Origin: Coptis chinensis
Taxonomy: Eukaryota > Streptophyta > Magnoliopsida > Ranunculales > Ranunculaceae
Reading direction: 5' to 3'
Assembly: GCA_015680905.1 (NCBI GenBank)
Contig: CM027377.1
Coordinates: 27,490,501-27,554,500 of the forward strand
Length of the DNA stretch: 64,000 nucleotides
Part shown: one piece after another, positions 44,431-56,407 of the stretch
Position numbering within the stretch: position 1 is the first letter of the stretch
Layout: each line of letters starts with the position of its first letter
Position numbers and translations under genes: made by a program
Notes under the pieces: generated by a model
What the model was told of the DNA's origin: nothing
Database searches by the model: none
Seen by the model: the letters and a program-made list of their open reading frames with translations, nothing else

Positions 44431-44790
44431 TAGAAAAGTTAGTCATTTCCACCCATGCAGCCATGCGCCCATCTAAATTTCCATTCTTATTTGGGTAAAG
44501 AGCACATTACATAGATGGGGCATTTATGTTTTTCATCTGTTCTCTCTATCTACAAACACCTATCACAACTTATATTTCAGTCAAGTGAGCTGTTAAAAAA
44601 GTTATCTGGTATAGATATATAGATCAATCTGAAAGTAAACTCCACAGATTCCTATAAACAGAAAGAAACTGTACGAAGTGAAGAAATTCTAAGAAAATTA
44701 TTCTGTCCAAGTGCATATATCTGTCCAATCCCCTATTCCTCTAGACACACAAATGATAACAAGAAAAAAAATTCAGCTACATCCTTCTTT
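44431..44790. other. No feature seen
   Basis: Sequence between the duplicated gene ends and the ULP1-like gene, probably 3' untranslated DNA. Nothing recognised. Confidence 0.4.
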
Positions 44791-47259
44791 TCAAGTCTCA
44801 TTGCTTTTATTTGACTTTGAAGGCCAACTTCTATACTTGTCAGACAAGATCTTATAGGCAAATTTTGCACGAGTCTTTTGGATTTTTTCTTCAAAGTTGC
44901 CTTCTTGGAACAAGAACTGGTTTTTTTCCTTGTATGACCATTGCATGAACTTGCATACATAAACTGCATTGTCTTCCCTGCGAAGAAATTGATATTAAGT
45001 TCAAATTAGGATAAATATATTTTAATTATAAAGTTGTTGAGTTTTTTCTCTTACGGTGAACATTGTTGTGGACAGTCCATAACTTGAATTGGGGAATCTG
45101 TTGGCAACAATTTTTTGCTTTCTCTATAGCGTCGTTTGTTCACCAACTCAGTCACTTTATCTCTCTGTAAATTCAATTATTTAGTTAGAAGATTAAATAA
45201 TACAAGAAACAAATAAGTGAGTCTCTATCTAATGGGTTTAAGTAGGAAGGACTTGGTCACATGATTTGCAAGTAGAGGCCAAAAACAAACTATTTGGACT
45301 TTGTGAAGATAAGTTTTGAATGCAATGCTTTAAGGTTAACACAATGAAACATAATAATGTGTTTAATTACAATGTTAAACCACGCAAAAGAAGCAAGTAG
45401 AGATGCATTTAATAAGGTCACTAACCATTAGTTTAGCGTCTTTTTTGTATTTGTCTTTTGAGGTCTTTCCTGGCAGCAACGCATTGAAATAAATCCACTC
45501 CCAAGTGTCATAGTCCAATCTCAGAAGTGTCTAATGGTAGTTGTCCCTTGAACTTTTTGTTTTGGGTGTGTTAATCGGAAAGAAAGCGAGAACATGACAT
45601 CTTCTTCAACTTCTTCCAAAACATCTTCTAGAAAGGATCTCACATTTTTTGGTTCTCATCTTTATAAATGTCTAGAAACAAGATGTAACTATTTTAGTTT
45701 ACCCCAAAAAAAAAAAAAAGGAAAAGAAGAAGATAACATAGATAAAAAAAGAAATATGGGATTGGTAGATAACATTTACCTTACACATTGAATGGAAGAA
45801 TTTGCTCTTTGCAGTATTTTGGTTGTTTTCTCTCAAATATGACATGAACCAGTCAATGATCTACATGATTCATGAAAACAAAAACAGGTCAACAATAGTT
45901 AGTGCTTTTTAGATTAAATGCTAATCATTTTATGGGAAGTGTTACTATAATGCATTGTCAAACATTACCTCGTTACTTAAAAATTTATTAAACATTAGAT
46001 CTTCAAGTACAATTCCTTTAATGTTGAAATCATCTCCTGTCCATGCTATTGTGCTGCCATAATGATTGTTCAATATAATGTTAGAAAACTATTTATAAAC
46101 AAAGGAAAACAAAGCCAATAACCCAAAAATGGCAACGCAGAAACTGAACATGGTACTCTTTATTTTCTTTGTCCATATTATCCTTCTTTATTATACTGCT
46201 TAAGATTTCTGACTATATATGCAACCAACCTAGGCCAATTGCTATACCTCTAAGGCTCTCGGTTCTCTTTTGTTTACTACTCTTAATTTGTTTTTGGACT
46301 CATTTACGACACAAGCTAAAATAAATGAAAGAATTACGACTTAAGCAAATGCAGTTAAAGCATCATAACCAAACAAAAAAATGCGACGGCAAGGTAGATC
46401 TTTAAAATATATAAAGCCAACCTAGAAAAAATAAAAACCTTCTACATAATATTGTATTACTAGCTGAAATAATAAAAGGGTATGCCATTCTTATTCCATA
46501 AACTATTATCAAATACCTTTTAGAAGCTTGATTGAAGAAAGTTTGCACCACAGCCTTTTGGTCATCATCCAGAAATTTCCATAGTGGGCTTGTAGCAACG
46601 TCTCTCAACTTGTCTTTTGTTAGATTCTCCAATGGCATCGATTCTGAATCAACTTTGATTGTAGTTTTCTTTCCTTTTCCCTCTGCATTTGCAAGGTTGT
46701 CATTTGTATACTCTTTTCTACATGTTTGACACTCAAAGCCTAGATAAATATAGTCTATTTCTTGTCGCTTCTTCCCCATTCCAATCATATTTTCAGTTAC
46801 ACTTCCTTTATCGCTCATTGCACCTTGTTTGTCTTTCAGCTCCATTATTTCCTCATGACACAATTTAAGTTGTTCTATCAACACATGCTTTTGGAATTGC
46901 AGTTTTCCAATAGTAAGTTTCAGTTCTTCAATATCTCGATTGTCACTGTCTTCTTTTGTTGCCTCTCCTTCCTTTTTAACATCTCCTTTCTTTCTATGCT
47001 CTTCAACCTTAATCTTTTGTTTCTTTTTTTTTTCCAACACATTCTTCAAAATCAGAGTCAGAATTGCTTTCCTCTTCTCTGTCAAATAATATAATTGTCT
47101 TATTAAAAAAAAAAAAAACTTCCAATTTGTCATTTCACAATTTCACAATTTGAATTACATCAAACAAAACTGTATTGAAATTAGTTGTAATCAACATACC
47201 TTTTTTCCATTTTTGAATTTGATGTTTTCCACATTGTTTTGGTTTCTCCAGAAATTCAT
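44791..47259 (-). pseudogene. ULP1-like cysteine protease (C48) gene of the MULE, seven exons
   Basis: Exons with matching splice sites and phases: 47259-47200, about 47078-46517, 46053-45969, 45860-45780, about 45530-45426, 45164-45055 and 44977-44791. The N-terminal part is coiled-coil (IEELKLTIGKLQFQKHVLIE). The protease part shows IAWTGDDFNIKG, IIDWFMSYLRENNQN, DYDTWEWIYFNALLPGK, IQVMDCPQQ and AVYVCKFMQW, as in MULE-borne ULP1 proteins that resemble SUMO proteases. The catalytic Cys position (normally DCAVxVC) reads DNAVYVC. The HW motif reads H then a stop just before TLLRLDYDT, where upstream sequence (FFPINTPKTKSS) still looks coding. An A-run at about 47035 also appears to change frame. 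It is probably inactive. Confidence 0.7.
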
Positions 47260-47400
47260 CGCACTTTTAATTGGAATTTTGTAGATTTCGGATTAATTTT
47301 AGTTATTTTAATTAACCCACTACTCTTTTGGTAACTGGTTTAGTCCGTAGTTTTTTTTTTGTCGGTAGTTTTTTTTAGTTGGGACTAATATAAAAGGTCA

Positions 47401-48758
47401 AAATAGTAAAATTCAATCTGAAATTTGAGATAGATGTCAAATTTGAGGAAAAACGAAAAAAAAAGTTTGTTATTTCCTATTAACTTAAGAAATTTGTGTC
47501 TGTGTACCTATACCCAATTTTCTGGTATGAAAATAGCATGTGTTGTTCAAAACATTGGTTATTGACTAAATATAAGTTCAATGTATAGAGCAATAAGGTT
47601 TAATTCTATATTTTTGCACTATTTGTATAATAAAATATATGTTTTTATATTTTTAGGTGTGAACAAGAAGCATAAAAGCAATAAAAATGTACGATTGTTT
47701 TTAACAAGTATATATCAGGTCGGCTGCGTCGATATACCATCTGAACCGTAGATTTAGATTGGATCCATTGGTCCGATCTCAGTTTGTTTTAACAAAGAAA
47801 CATAAAAAGGGTAACAATGTCATTTGAGCTTTTAAACAAAAACATTGTCCTCTCTCCCAAATTTAACTATCCCAACTCTGTCTCTATCCACAAAAACTCA
47901 ACACCTCTAAAAAAATCTCCTTTTCCATGGAATCAACTACATGAAAAAAAAAGAAATCAACTCTATGAAGAAAAAAAATCGAAGACGAAAAAATTGACTT
48001 CAGTGGCTCTCTCTCGTCTCTCTCGATTCTGAAGCTCTAACCGATACTTAAATAATTAATTTTGAGAATTGGGTAGTTGATTGGGTTGGCGTCCTTTTAC
48101 AAATTAGTGATTTTGGCTCGAATGGTTATTGCTACTATCCTTTGGTAAATAAAATGGGTGCAGGCGTACGTAATTCAGCTTTTGAGATGTAGTTTTTGGT
48201 GTGTGACTCAAAACCACAACGTTTCTCATTTGAATAAAAACAAGCATCAATGGTGATACCACGCCAGTTTGCCCCCTATTTTTTAAATGGAATTCTTGTT
48301 TCTCAAACTGAGTTATCCATATGAAATGGCTTGGCTTTAATTGCTATCACGTTCTAATCCATATTTATTTTGTAATCACCGCTACCTCGTCATTTCTCAA
48401 ACTGAGTTTAAATTGTTTCTTATAACCGGCTTGTTAGGCTTTCTCATTTTTCTGAGATTGAAGAATCCCACTGTAACTCTGTTCTTCTCTTGGAGTGTCT
48501 TCTTTTCGGTGGAGAAAAGAAAAACGTGAATAAATAAGAAGACCGAGTTTTGTTTTGTGAAAAAACAAGGTGAATGAAGAAGAAGAAAAGGTTTTTCTTT
48601 TTTCTAAAAGAAAATAACATATTTGCTCCCGTTTTTTTTTTTGTAGCCCATTTTCTTTTATTTGCTTGGTTTTTTAGAAGTATATCTGGAACGTTAGATT
48701 TTGTTCGATCTGACGGTTGGCTAGGTATGTCGAAATAGTATATTATAATAGTATGTTG
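47401..48758. other. Intergenic AT-rich DNA, no gene recognised
   Basis: A CT-rich stretch around 47840-48030 looks like a plant 5' leader but leads into no recognisable protein. No transposon ends were identified. Confidence 0.4.
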
Positions 48759-48782
48759 ACGTATATATATATATATATATAT
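48759..48782. repeat. (AT)n microsatellite
   Basis: About 11 AT units just outside the LINE's 3' end. Confidence 0.9.
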
Positions 48783-49301
48783 ACTTATTTTTTTAAGGAG
48801 ACTGGCTTTAAGAGTCGACATATTTTTTTTGCATGCAAGTAGGAATATATTATAAATAAATAAAAGAATATTACATCAAAAGAGTTAGAGTTACATGGCT
48901 GGCTCTTAAAGCCAGTACTTAATGATAGGACTATCAAAAGACTGAGCCCAAGTCAAGCCTTGAAGATCGCCAAGAGCAGTCTCCTGTGCATAGTCTTGAT
49001 TGCGCCCTTGTTTGCTTAAGAGGCTTCTCCAACTTGTGCTTCTCTCCAATACTTAGCTAAAATGGTAGTAACTCCTATAAGGGCTCTCTAAGCTTTTGAT
49101 AAAACATGGTTTGGTAGAGCTCCACCTTCCCTCACCTTGGTTCAGAGTTGATCCCATCTTGGCAGCTGCATCGGCACCAAAGTTTGCTTCTAAGTAATTA
49201 TGCGACATTCTCCAGCGGGTAAGTTTCTGCGTCGCTCGAAGCCATCTTGCTTTGAGTACATACCCAAGGAGTTTTATCCCTACGAAAGGCTATGATAGCA
49301 G

Positions 49302-50590
49302 CTAGAGAGTACTTTCTATCCATAGATGTTGCCATCTATTTATCACTGCTATTTCCACTGCCATGACAAGGGCATAACATTCCGCTTTGAAGTTTGTGGT
49401 AATCCCGAGCCTATGTGCCTTGACGCCCACCACTTGGTTCGTGTGGTCTCTAAAGATGACCCCAGCTCCTCCAATCCCTGGATTTCCCATTGAGGATCCA
49501 TCAGTATTTGCTTTGACTTCGCCAGCATCAGGTGGGATCCATCTGACCTCTTGTATACATCTCTTCCGTGCTCTACCCTTGAGATTTAAAGAGCGCAGCA
49601 CTTTCAGGTCTTCGACATAATTGTACATGTACTCTGATGCTATCTTTCCCGAGGATTTGGCACCTTTAACCACTTCGTTCTTTATGTGGGCTCTATTCAA
49701 CCTTTTGTCTTCAAAGAATATCCTATTCCTCGTCTTCCATACCTGGGCCATGAGATGAACAACAACAGAATTCCAAAGCTCTTGTCTAATAGGACTGAGT
49801 AACTTGGGGGCAGTGAGGACGCCTTGCAGACTAAAGCTTAGACAAAGCTTGTGAACATCAAAGAGCCATGACCATAGCTCTTTAGTGATTGCACAGTCCC
49901 AAAGCATATGGCCAACCGATTCTTCCTCATTTTTGCAAAGCCTGCATTTGGAAACCATGTGTACGCCTCTCTTTCTTACTCTGTCCTCAGTTGGCACAAC
50001 ATTATGGATAAGTTTCCATGCCAAACAAGCAGTTCTAGGATGTACATATTTGTTCCAAACCCATCTGTGCTAGCCAACCACTTGCCCTTTTTTTCGAATA
50101 GAGTCAAAAGCAGCTTTGACAGTGAAATGGCCATCGGTTGCCGTTTTCTAGATTCTGACATCCTCGACGTCTCCCGTAGGCAATGGCAAGGAGTTAAAAT
50201 CAATGCCCGCTCGAGCAAAGACTTGATGCACTTGGTTTGGAATGTTCCAATTCCCCTCGGTAATGATGTCTGAGACCTTAGCTTTGAGGGCCCTCCAGTT
50301 AACCCCATGTACTTTGTCCGCTAGAACAACTCCAGCCCAATCATCTTGCCACAGTCTAAGGTATTTTCTTTGGCCCACTAACCAGCCCAGGTTAGGAGAC
50401 AGCTCCTCCAGTGCCCATCTTATGCCTGGCCAGATTGATAATTTTTTGTAGTAGGTGAGCAGTTCACCTGAGGCCATGGTGAACTTTGCACGCATAAACA
50501 AACTCCATTCAGTATTGCCTGAAAGGAAAGCCCAAGCAAGCTTCATGAGAAGGGCCAAGTTCATCTCTCTAAATTTTCTAAGGCCTAGCC
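49302..50590 (-). pseudogene. RVT zinc-binding and RNase H region of the LINE
   Basis: The region at 50.0-50.56 kb continues the RT C-terminus (MNLALLMKLAWAFLSGNTEW). From 50024: MAWKLIHNVVPTEDRVRKRG, then CRLCKNEEESVGHMLWDC (zf-RVT cysteines) and, near the end, VKANTDGSSMGNPGIGGAGV (RNase H D-G-S start), GITTNFKAECYALVMAVEIA (Glu). The last RNase H part is beyond a frame change near 49302, with ALKARWLRATQK-type L1 sequence readable near 49230. Confidence 0.88.
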
Positions 50591-50624
50591 CCCCTTTCTC
50601 CAGAGGCTTGCATACCTTTTCCCA

Positions 50625-52244
50625 TTAAAGGGTTACGCCTTTCCTCACCGTAGGATTCCCTGACCACACAAAGTTTCGTATAGCAGTTATACAGTCTTTG
50701 ATACACTTCGATGGCCACTTGTACACCGACATGTTATACACGGGCAAGCTGTTAAGGATTGATTGGGCAATGACCACCCTTCCTTGAAATGAGAGCATTT
50801 TACCTGCCCATCTACTTGCTCTTCTCTTCACTTTATCCACCAAAAGCTGAATACTTTCTCGAGTTATTCTTCCTTTAAAAAGCGGAGTGCCCAGGTATTT
50901 CTCAGGGAGAGACCCTTCAGAAATATCAAAAAGGTCTATAACTCTGGCTTTCTTGGCCCTATCCATAGCACCTAGGAACAACTTGCTTTTAGACTGGTTG
51001 AAAAGTTGGCCTGCAAATTGCTCGTATATATTTAGCAAGCATTTAAGAAGCCTAAGACCCCGTATACCTCCATTTGCAAATATGAAAACATCATCCGCAA
51101 ACAAAATGTGAGTGGGGTTAGGGCACTTTCCCACTGCAGTCATATGTTTGATCTTGCCGAAGTGAAATAACCAATTCAGCCCTTGGCTCAGGACATCTTC
51201 CGCTATGTCGAAAAGGATGGGGGATAGGGGATCCCCCTGCCTGAGCCCTCTGCTAGCCCCGAAGAAACCACATGGACCACCGTTGATCATAACAGAGATG
51301 CTTGCACTTTTGAGGAGAGTAGAAATCCAGGAGCACCACTGGTTACAGAATCCAAACCTTCTAAGCACTTCAAGCAAAAACTCCCAACTAAGAGAATCAA
51401 AAGCTTGAGTGATGTCAAGCTTGATGCCCACATTGCCACCTCTAGCCTTCTTGTCCAATTCATTTACCATTTCTGAGGCCAGAGCAATGCCCACTGTGCC
51501 GGATCTGCCTTGGATGAAGGCCAGCTGTTCTCCGCTAATGATCTTGCTCATAATGGATTTAATTCTCAAAGAAAGGATCTTGGTAATAATCTTGAACAAG
51601 AAATTACTAAGGCATATCGGTCTGAAATGATTCACTTCGACCGCGTTTGTAATTTTTGGCACAAGGACGAGAAAACTAGAGTTCATGCCTTTGGGAAGGA
51701 CATTATCTCTAAAAAAGGATATAACCGTAGAACTTACATCCTGTCCAATGATGCTCCAGAAAGTGTGATAGAATATGCCTTGGAAGTCGCCAGGCCCCGG
51801 AGCACTGTTTGCATCCATAGCGAACACCGCATCCCTGACCTCCTCTCTGGATGGCATGGCTGAAAGAGTAGCGTTATCTTCCATAGTTACCAGGTTCGGG
51901 ATCAAATTCATCATAGTGTCGTCCATCTCCACTGGTTGATGCTTGTACTTTTCCTGGTATTCCTCTACAATATACCCCTTTATTTGATCTTGTTGCTTGA
52001 GTAATATACCTTCTCTGTTCTTTATCTCAGTGATTTGGGCTCTTTCCTGCTGCATTTTGATGGTGGCATGGAAGTAGGCTGAGTTTCTTTCACAATGTAA
52101 AACATCTGATACTCTGGACTTTTCTTTGGCCATGGTCGTCATAACATATGTAGCATCTTCAATTTCAAATGCCTTATCAAATTCCAGTTGTTGTAAGGTG
52201 GAATCTGCAGGGTCATTCTCCTGATCCAAAAGAATTTGATCCAT
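50625..52244 (-). CDS. Reverse transcriptase of the LINE
   Basis: An open frame of 539 codons with the L1 blocks in order: SAPGPGDFQGIFYHTFWSII, LVLVPKITNAVEVNHFRPIC (RPISL-like), QLAFIQGRSGTVG, VGIKLDITQAFDSLSW (first catalytic Asp), SRGLRQGDPLSPILF, THILFADDVFIF (the FADD active site), and KYLGTPLFKGR further on. All catalytic aspartates are present. The endonuclease and the downstream RVT zinc and RNase H regions are in other frames, so the complete ORF2 is no longer continuous. Catalyses target-primed reverse transcription in the family. Confidence 0.92.
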   Translation of the reverse strand: MDQILLDQENDPADSTLQQLEFDKAFEIEDATYVMTTMAKEKSRVSDVLHCERNSAYFHATIKMQQERAQITEIKNREGILLKQQDQIKGYIVEEYQEKYKHQPVEMDDTMMNLIPNLVTMEDNATLSAMPSREEVRDAVFAMDANSAPGPGDFQGIFYHTFWSIIGQDVSSTVISFFRDNVLPKGMNSSFLVLVPKITNAVEVNHFRPICLSNFLFKIITKILSLRIKSIMSKIISGEQLAFIQGRSGTVGIALASEMVNELDKKARGGNVGIKLDITQAFDSLSWEFLLEVLRRFGFCNQWCSWISTLLKSASISVMINGGPCGFFGASRGLRQGDPLSPILFDIAEDVLSQGLNWLFHFGKIKHMTAVGKCPNPTHILFADDVFIFANGGIRGLRLLKCLLNIYEQFAGQLFNQSKSKLFLGAMDRAKKARVIDLFDISEGSLPEKYLGTPLFKGRITRESIQLLVDKVKRRASRWAGKMLSFQGRVVIAQSILNSLPVYNMSVYKWPSKCIKDCITAIRNFVWSGNPTVRKGVTL

Positions 52245-52369
52245 TTCTTCAAGGCGCTTAAAATGTTGTGCTTGATTACCAAAGACTTCAAAACTCCAGC
52301 TTTTCGCTTGAGCCTTTTCAGTTTTTTGATGACTTTCCTGATAGGAACGTCATATAGTGGCTCTTCCCA

Positions 52370-52965
52370 TCATGCAGCTACCACCTCCCTAAGAGTGTCA
52401 TTAGAAATCCAGGCCTTTCTTAACCGGAAAGGGATGTTGTGGGGCTTGGGGATGCGAGTGTTCCAGCCCACTATTGAACTATGATTCGAAAACTTTCTTT
52501 TAAGAGTTTTGCTCCGCCATCCTACGCTACCTTTCAACCAATCCTGGTTTACCAACATTCTATCTATCTTCTGAAGCATCCGTTTGCTACCCCATCGCTT
52601 ATTACACCAAGAGTATTTAAACCCCAAGGTGGTGGAATCAATAAGAGCATTCGAGTGGATAAAATGGTTGAAGTCATCCATTGCCGAGATACACGGAGTA
52701 CCGCCCCCTTTCCTTTTCAAAATAGAAGTAACTATATTGAAATCCCCTATCATTGCCCAAGCTTGTTTCTTTGACCCAACAGAGTTAGTTCCTGCCACAG
52801 TTGTCGACGAATACCATAAGAACTACTTGCATGCACAAAAGTCAGCAGATAAGTCTTCACTTTTACTGTAATCTGCTGTTATGATAGACTAACAAGGGTG
52901 GGGCTCATGCCCTCCCTCCAAAATAGCCAAATATTGCCTACCCTGTGATAAAACATTTATTGTAC
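52370..52965 (-). pseudogene. Endonuclease (APE) domain of the LINE, C-terminal half
   Basis: Readable pieces are GNIWLFWREGMSPTLVSLSS, QQITV, LLTFVHASSSYGIRRQLWQE, AWAMIGDFN (the catalytic GDFN), FKYSWCNKRWGSKRMLQKID and NHSSIVGWN (ending of the SDH-type motif, here NHS). The N-terminal catalytic part is missing through truncation, and a frame change separates the first pieces from the GDFN block near 52790. Confidence 0.85.
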
Positions 52966-52982
52966 GTTTTTGGTTTTATTAC

Positions 52983-53050
52983 TTAAGTCCGAGGTCCACA
53001 GTCCGAAGTCCAAAGTCCGAAGACCAAAGTCCAAAGTCCGTATAGTCGTC
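52983..53050. repeat. AAGTCCG minisatellite
   Basis: GTCCGAAGTCC, AAAGTCC and close variants repeat about eight times over 65 bp, at the boundary between the LINE and the second Athila-like element. Confidence 0.85.
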
Positions 53051-53189
53051 CGTTTAGTTAAGTTACCTTACTCACGTGGGTTTGGTAGGATAGGTCGAGT
53101 AAGAGATCGTCCAAACCTTAGGGCTCGGCAAGGTTCACAACTGGAATTACAATTTTTAGTGAGTAGGATTTTAGATTTTTTAGTTGGTT

Positions 53190-54671
53190 TAATTAAATTA
53201 ACGGTAATATAAATAATGTAAATTACTAACGGTGATTTCGATGTAAATAAACAAAGATAGAGAAACAGGGAGAGGGTTAATCGTACTCATGCAAGAATCA
53301 TTTTTCAACAGTTTATATTACCACATCACTACAGCTCTAATTCGTCTCGAGTTCATAGACAAACCCGAGACGACGACGAGTATCGATCCCTAGCGAAATG
53401 CGCACATCTTTGAGTCCCATCGCACTAGCATAAGAAGTTGAACTAATATTTCATCTCTGGAATATCATTTCAGCTCCTGGCTTGATTCTACATCAGCTGG
53501 ACAAATTGGAGAGCTGTCTGACACCAGAGAGTCGCGCGCGAGACATTTTGGGTCTCTTGCGAGATTGTCCTGGAGCATCATCACTCCAAATTTATACAGT
53601 CTCAGTCATTTTAGGACTGGATGTCTAATCTACACCTAATTCCTAAGCAGTGATTCTAAAATATTAAAGAGTCAATCCGGATTCTCACACGAGCTGCATA
53701 ACCCTCCCCCTGAGGGTGGGAGCTCATGGTCATTGAAGGAATAATTAAACTTACTGTATACATTAAATAACTAAATGCAGGACCGGAATTAAACTTGAAA
53801 AGAAATGACTTTTATTAGGAAGAAATGACTTACAGTATTTAATCTGCTGGAATAAAAAGGACGGAATGTAAGTGCTGGAATGAAAACTACAAACGTTAAT
53901 TAAGTAGCTAATGCATATGCTAAAGCATAAAATGCTGAAGGCCGAATAATGAAGATCCCCCCCCCCCCCTTCATATATATAGGCTGGAGACCCTTGTGAA
54001 AGATTAATTGGGTTTTGTCTTTTATTGAATTGAGACGTTCAAAACTTTGAATAACAAAGTTTTGTTTTTACCTAGTTTAATTTGACTTGTCTTTTCCTTA
54101 TTAAGGTTTTGTCTTTAGCCAAATTCAATTCAAACCACCTGCTTTGAATTGGTACGTGTCTTCCATATTGCGAGGTGGCACAAAATTGTGACCATCACTT
54201 GCCACCTGCCTATGCTAACTCATCATGCCTTTTGGGCTCACAGAGTGGGTCCACGTGGTGTGTCCAGTGGCGGTGCCGATTTTGGTGTTTTTACAACTTT
54301 CTGTCCTTGCGTAGAGTTTGTCGCCCTGGTCGCTCAGGCTAACTCACTAGCCAACGTCGGCATCCAGATTTATAAGATGTGAGCTTCGGAAGTTTGCTGC
54401 TTCTTTATATGTGGACCCGTTCTGCACTGGTTTTGTTATTTTGGAAACTTCGGCTCTAGTCAGGCTTTGTTGGGCTTCACTGGGCTGAGTGGGAAGACTT
54501 CAGATATTCCAGTATTCTCGTACTTCGATACATGTTTTATCATTATATTCATGTTAACTGCGGAAACTTGCAAAAGTACGAAAATATAATTATTACATGA
54601 TTATTAAACATATGATCGACCAAAATGCTATGTCTCTCGGGGTTTAATATTACAGTTTTGGGTGCTTATCA
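53190..54671 (-). repeat. 3' LTR of Athila-2 (left limit uncertain)
   Basis: The right end reads TTACAGTTTTGGGTGCTTATCA, close to the LTR end of Athila-1 and so TGATAAG in element orientation. The left edge near 53190-53220 shows diverged similarity to the first LTR's beginning. A C-run at 53950 is a homopolymer. Confidence 0.65.
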
Positions 54672-54690
54672 CACCACCCCCAAACAGCAC
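54672..54690 (-). promoter_or_regulatory. Polypurine tract of Athila-2
   Basis: The minus strand reads GTTTGGGGGTGGTG directly inside the LTR, parallel to Athila-1. Confidence 0.75.
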
Positions 54691-56400
54691 TTTGCTTGTC
54701 CTCAAGCAAAGAAGAGATATTAAAATGATAAGTGGTAAAAAATTTGTTGTCCTAAGCTAAATCTCATTTCGCAGAGTGCGGTTGCATTGATCGTATGCAA
54801 CAAGGCCTTGAACCACTAGGAATTCCCTAGTGGACGAGTTATAGCCTCGTGAGAGTTTTTCAGAGAAGATACTCACAAACTTCATTTATACTACAACGAC
54901 TCAGTAACAAAGGCCTGTTTCCTTAATTAATCTCAGATATCTAGACATCTCACTAGTGGGGGAAACAAGGATTTAATTCTTTCAAAATTCAAGTTAATAT
55001 ACATACAATAATCAAAATATCTATGTATGAGCATGCATGCAGTGAATTTATAATGAAATGTACGAGCAGGGCCGTTTCTGGATCCTTTGGATAGCGTCCT
55101 TAAGTAGGTTCTCACCGGTATATGTCGAAACACAATTTTTCTCTTATTTTTCCACTCAAGTTTTGCTATCTCCAGTGTGCATTGGGCACACGTTTCCTCA
55201 CATACTCAATGACAATCAGAGGAGCCGAGGTCGAGAAATCACAACTACTACTTATTATCACACTATCCTACTCCTAATTGAGCTAGAGGTCTTTATTATG
55301 TTTTATGGGGATTAGGTGGTAGTGTAAAAGAAATTGGAATGGAAAATTCAAAAACGATAAGTATGAGAGAATAAAGTCTTCGAAATATTTATACTAGAGA
55401 AATCCTTATTTTCTTTCCTGCTTCTAACATGGGTTTCTATACTTGGCTTTTTTAGGCTTTTGTATTCCCTTTTGATTTGATTTTGGAGAAATTCTAACCC
55501 GGTTTATTTTTATTTATTTTTATTTTTGGAAACATATTTCTATTTTTCTTTTTCTTTTCTTCTGAAGCAGGTAACTGATTTTTGATTTGTGACAAGTTTT
55601 TCTCTTCATTTTTCCACACTTCATCCTATTTCTCATACTCATCATCTAGGTAGGCTTATTTATTTGTGGTTAATAGATGGGTAATGAATTTTTGGTGAAA
55701 TAGAAAGGGTTAATGAAAGGTTCAGTGGGGCGACTAGGGGTAAATTTTCTACAGGTGTGAATTTTTTGCTATATCGATCCAAAGAAGGCCTAAATTCTCA
55801 CCTAGGATTTGGGTAGTGACCAAGTAAGTAGACTTGTGAACTTCTCTATTCGGAAAAACTACTCCTCTGTGTTATTACTCACATATCACACATTTTGAGG
55901 CTTTTTTGTTAGATTCTTACAGGATATGGAAACTAAGTTGTCTAACTGTGGGTCCCAAAAACTTACTGCTGTGTACATTTAATGATAGTCAGTGCTTGAA
56001 TGCTCATGAAAAGATGTAAAAACTATTGCATACGTATTAAATTAAGTTTCTAAGAACAAGTCCTAATTCTAATGCTAGGGTGAGATTTCTAAATATTTTT
56101 CATCACAGAAAAGGAAACAAGAATTTATCACTAAATACGTTTATTTAGACATAAAGTAAACTATGCATGCTTAATTTTTGCGAAAGGTTCTCACTACCCC
56201 CAAACAGTCGGACGATGTGTCCTCAAAGTGTTAAGAGGAAGAAAGAGTATACCTGAGAGACTTTGAGCAAAAATATAGCTGACATCTTCCACGGAAATTT
56301 ATTGTAACACACTATATATTATACATCATAAAAGTGAAAGCACACTGTTAGGTTATTTATTTATCTCACATCAAAACATAAATTAAATATATATATATAT
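54690..56400 (-). other. 3' untranslated region of Athila-2
   Basis: Contains the same series of conserved blocks as 15.6-17.4 kb, including the CCACTAGG/CCTAGTGG inverted repeat at 54813-54833. No coding content. Confidence 0.75.
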
Positions 56401-56407
56401 ATATGCA

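Larger units (their letters stand above)
38800..47400. mobile_element. MULE carrying transposase, captured gene ends and a ULP1-like gene
   Basis: A mudrA-type transposase (+) and a convergent ULP1-type protease gene (-) lie in one block, which is the composition described for Kaonashi-type MULEs of plants. Between them are two copies of a captured BPA1-like gene end. The terminal inverted repeats and the 8-9 bp target duplication could not be identified by eye; the limits given are approximate. Confidence 0.6.
48823..52965 (-). mobile_element. L1-type LINE, 5'-truncated
   Basis: Minus-strand order: endonuclease C-terminal half, reverse transcriptase, zinc-binding RVT domain and a C-terminal RNase H, the layout of plant L1 elements. 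The 3' end is a short poly(A) (8 T on +, 48823-48830). The 5' end falls within the endonuclease domain near 52965. A matching target duplication was not found. The reverse transcriptase frame is open over 539 codons, so the copy is fairly young. Confidence 0.88.

Noticed and set aside
44118-44498. 126-codon plus frame
   Set aside because: Shadow of the second BPA1-like copy on the minus strand.
46762-47094. 110-codon plus frame, Phe/Leu-rich
   Set aside because: Reverse of the lysine-rich coiled-coil exon of the ULP1-like gene.
48444-48821. 125-codon minus frame next to the AT microsatellite
   Set aside because: Low complexity (Tyr-Ile repeats from the AT run, Lys/Arg/Phe runs).
51510-51863. 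117-codon plus frame
   Set aside because: Opposite strand of the LINE reverse transcriptase.
52799-52811. GTCGACGAATA as a possible target duplication of the LINE (compare GTCGACATA at 48814)
   Set aside because: It lies within the endonuclease-coding sequence, which continues to about 52965.
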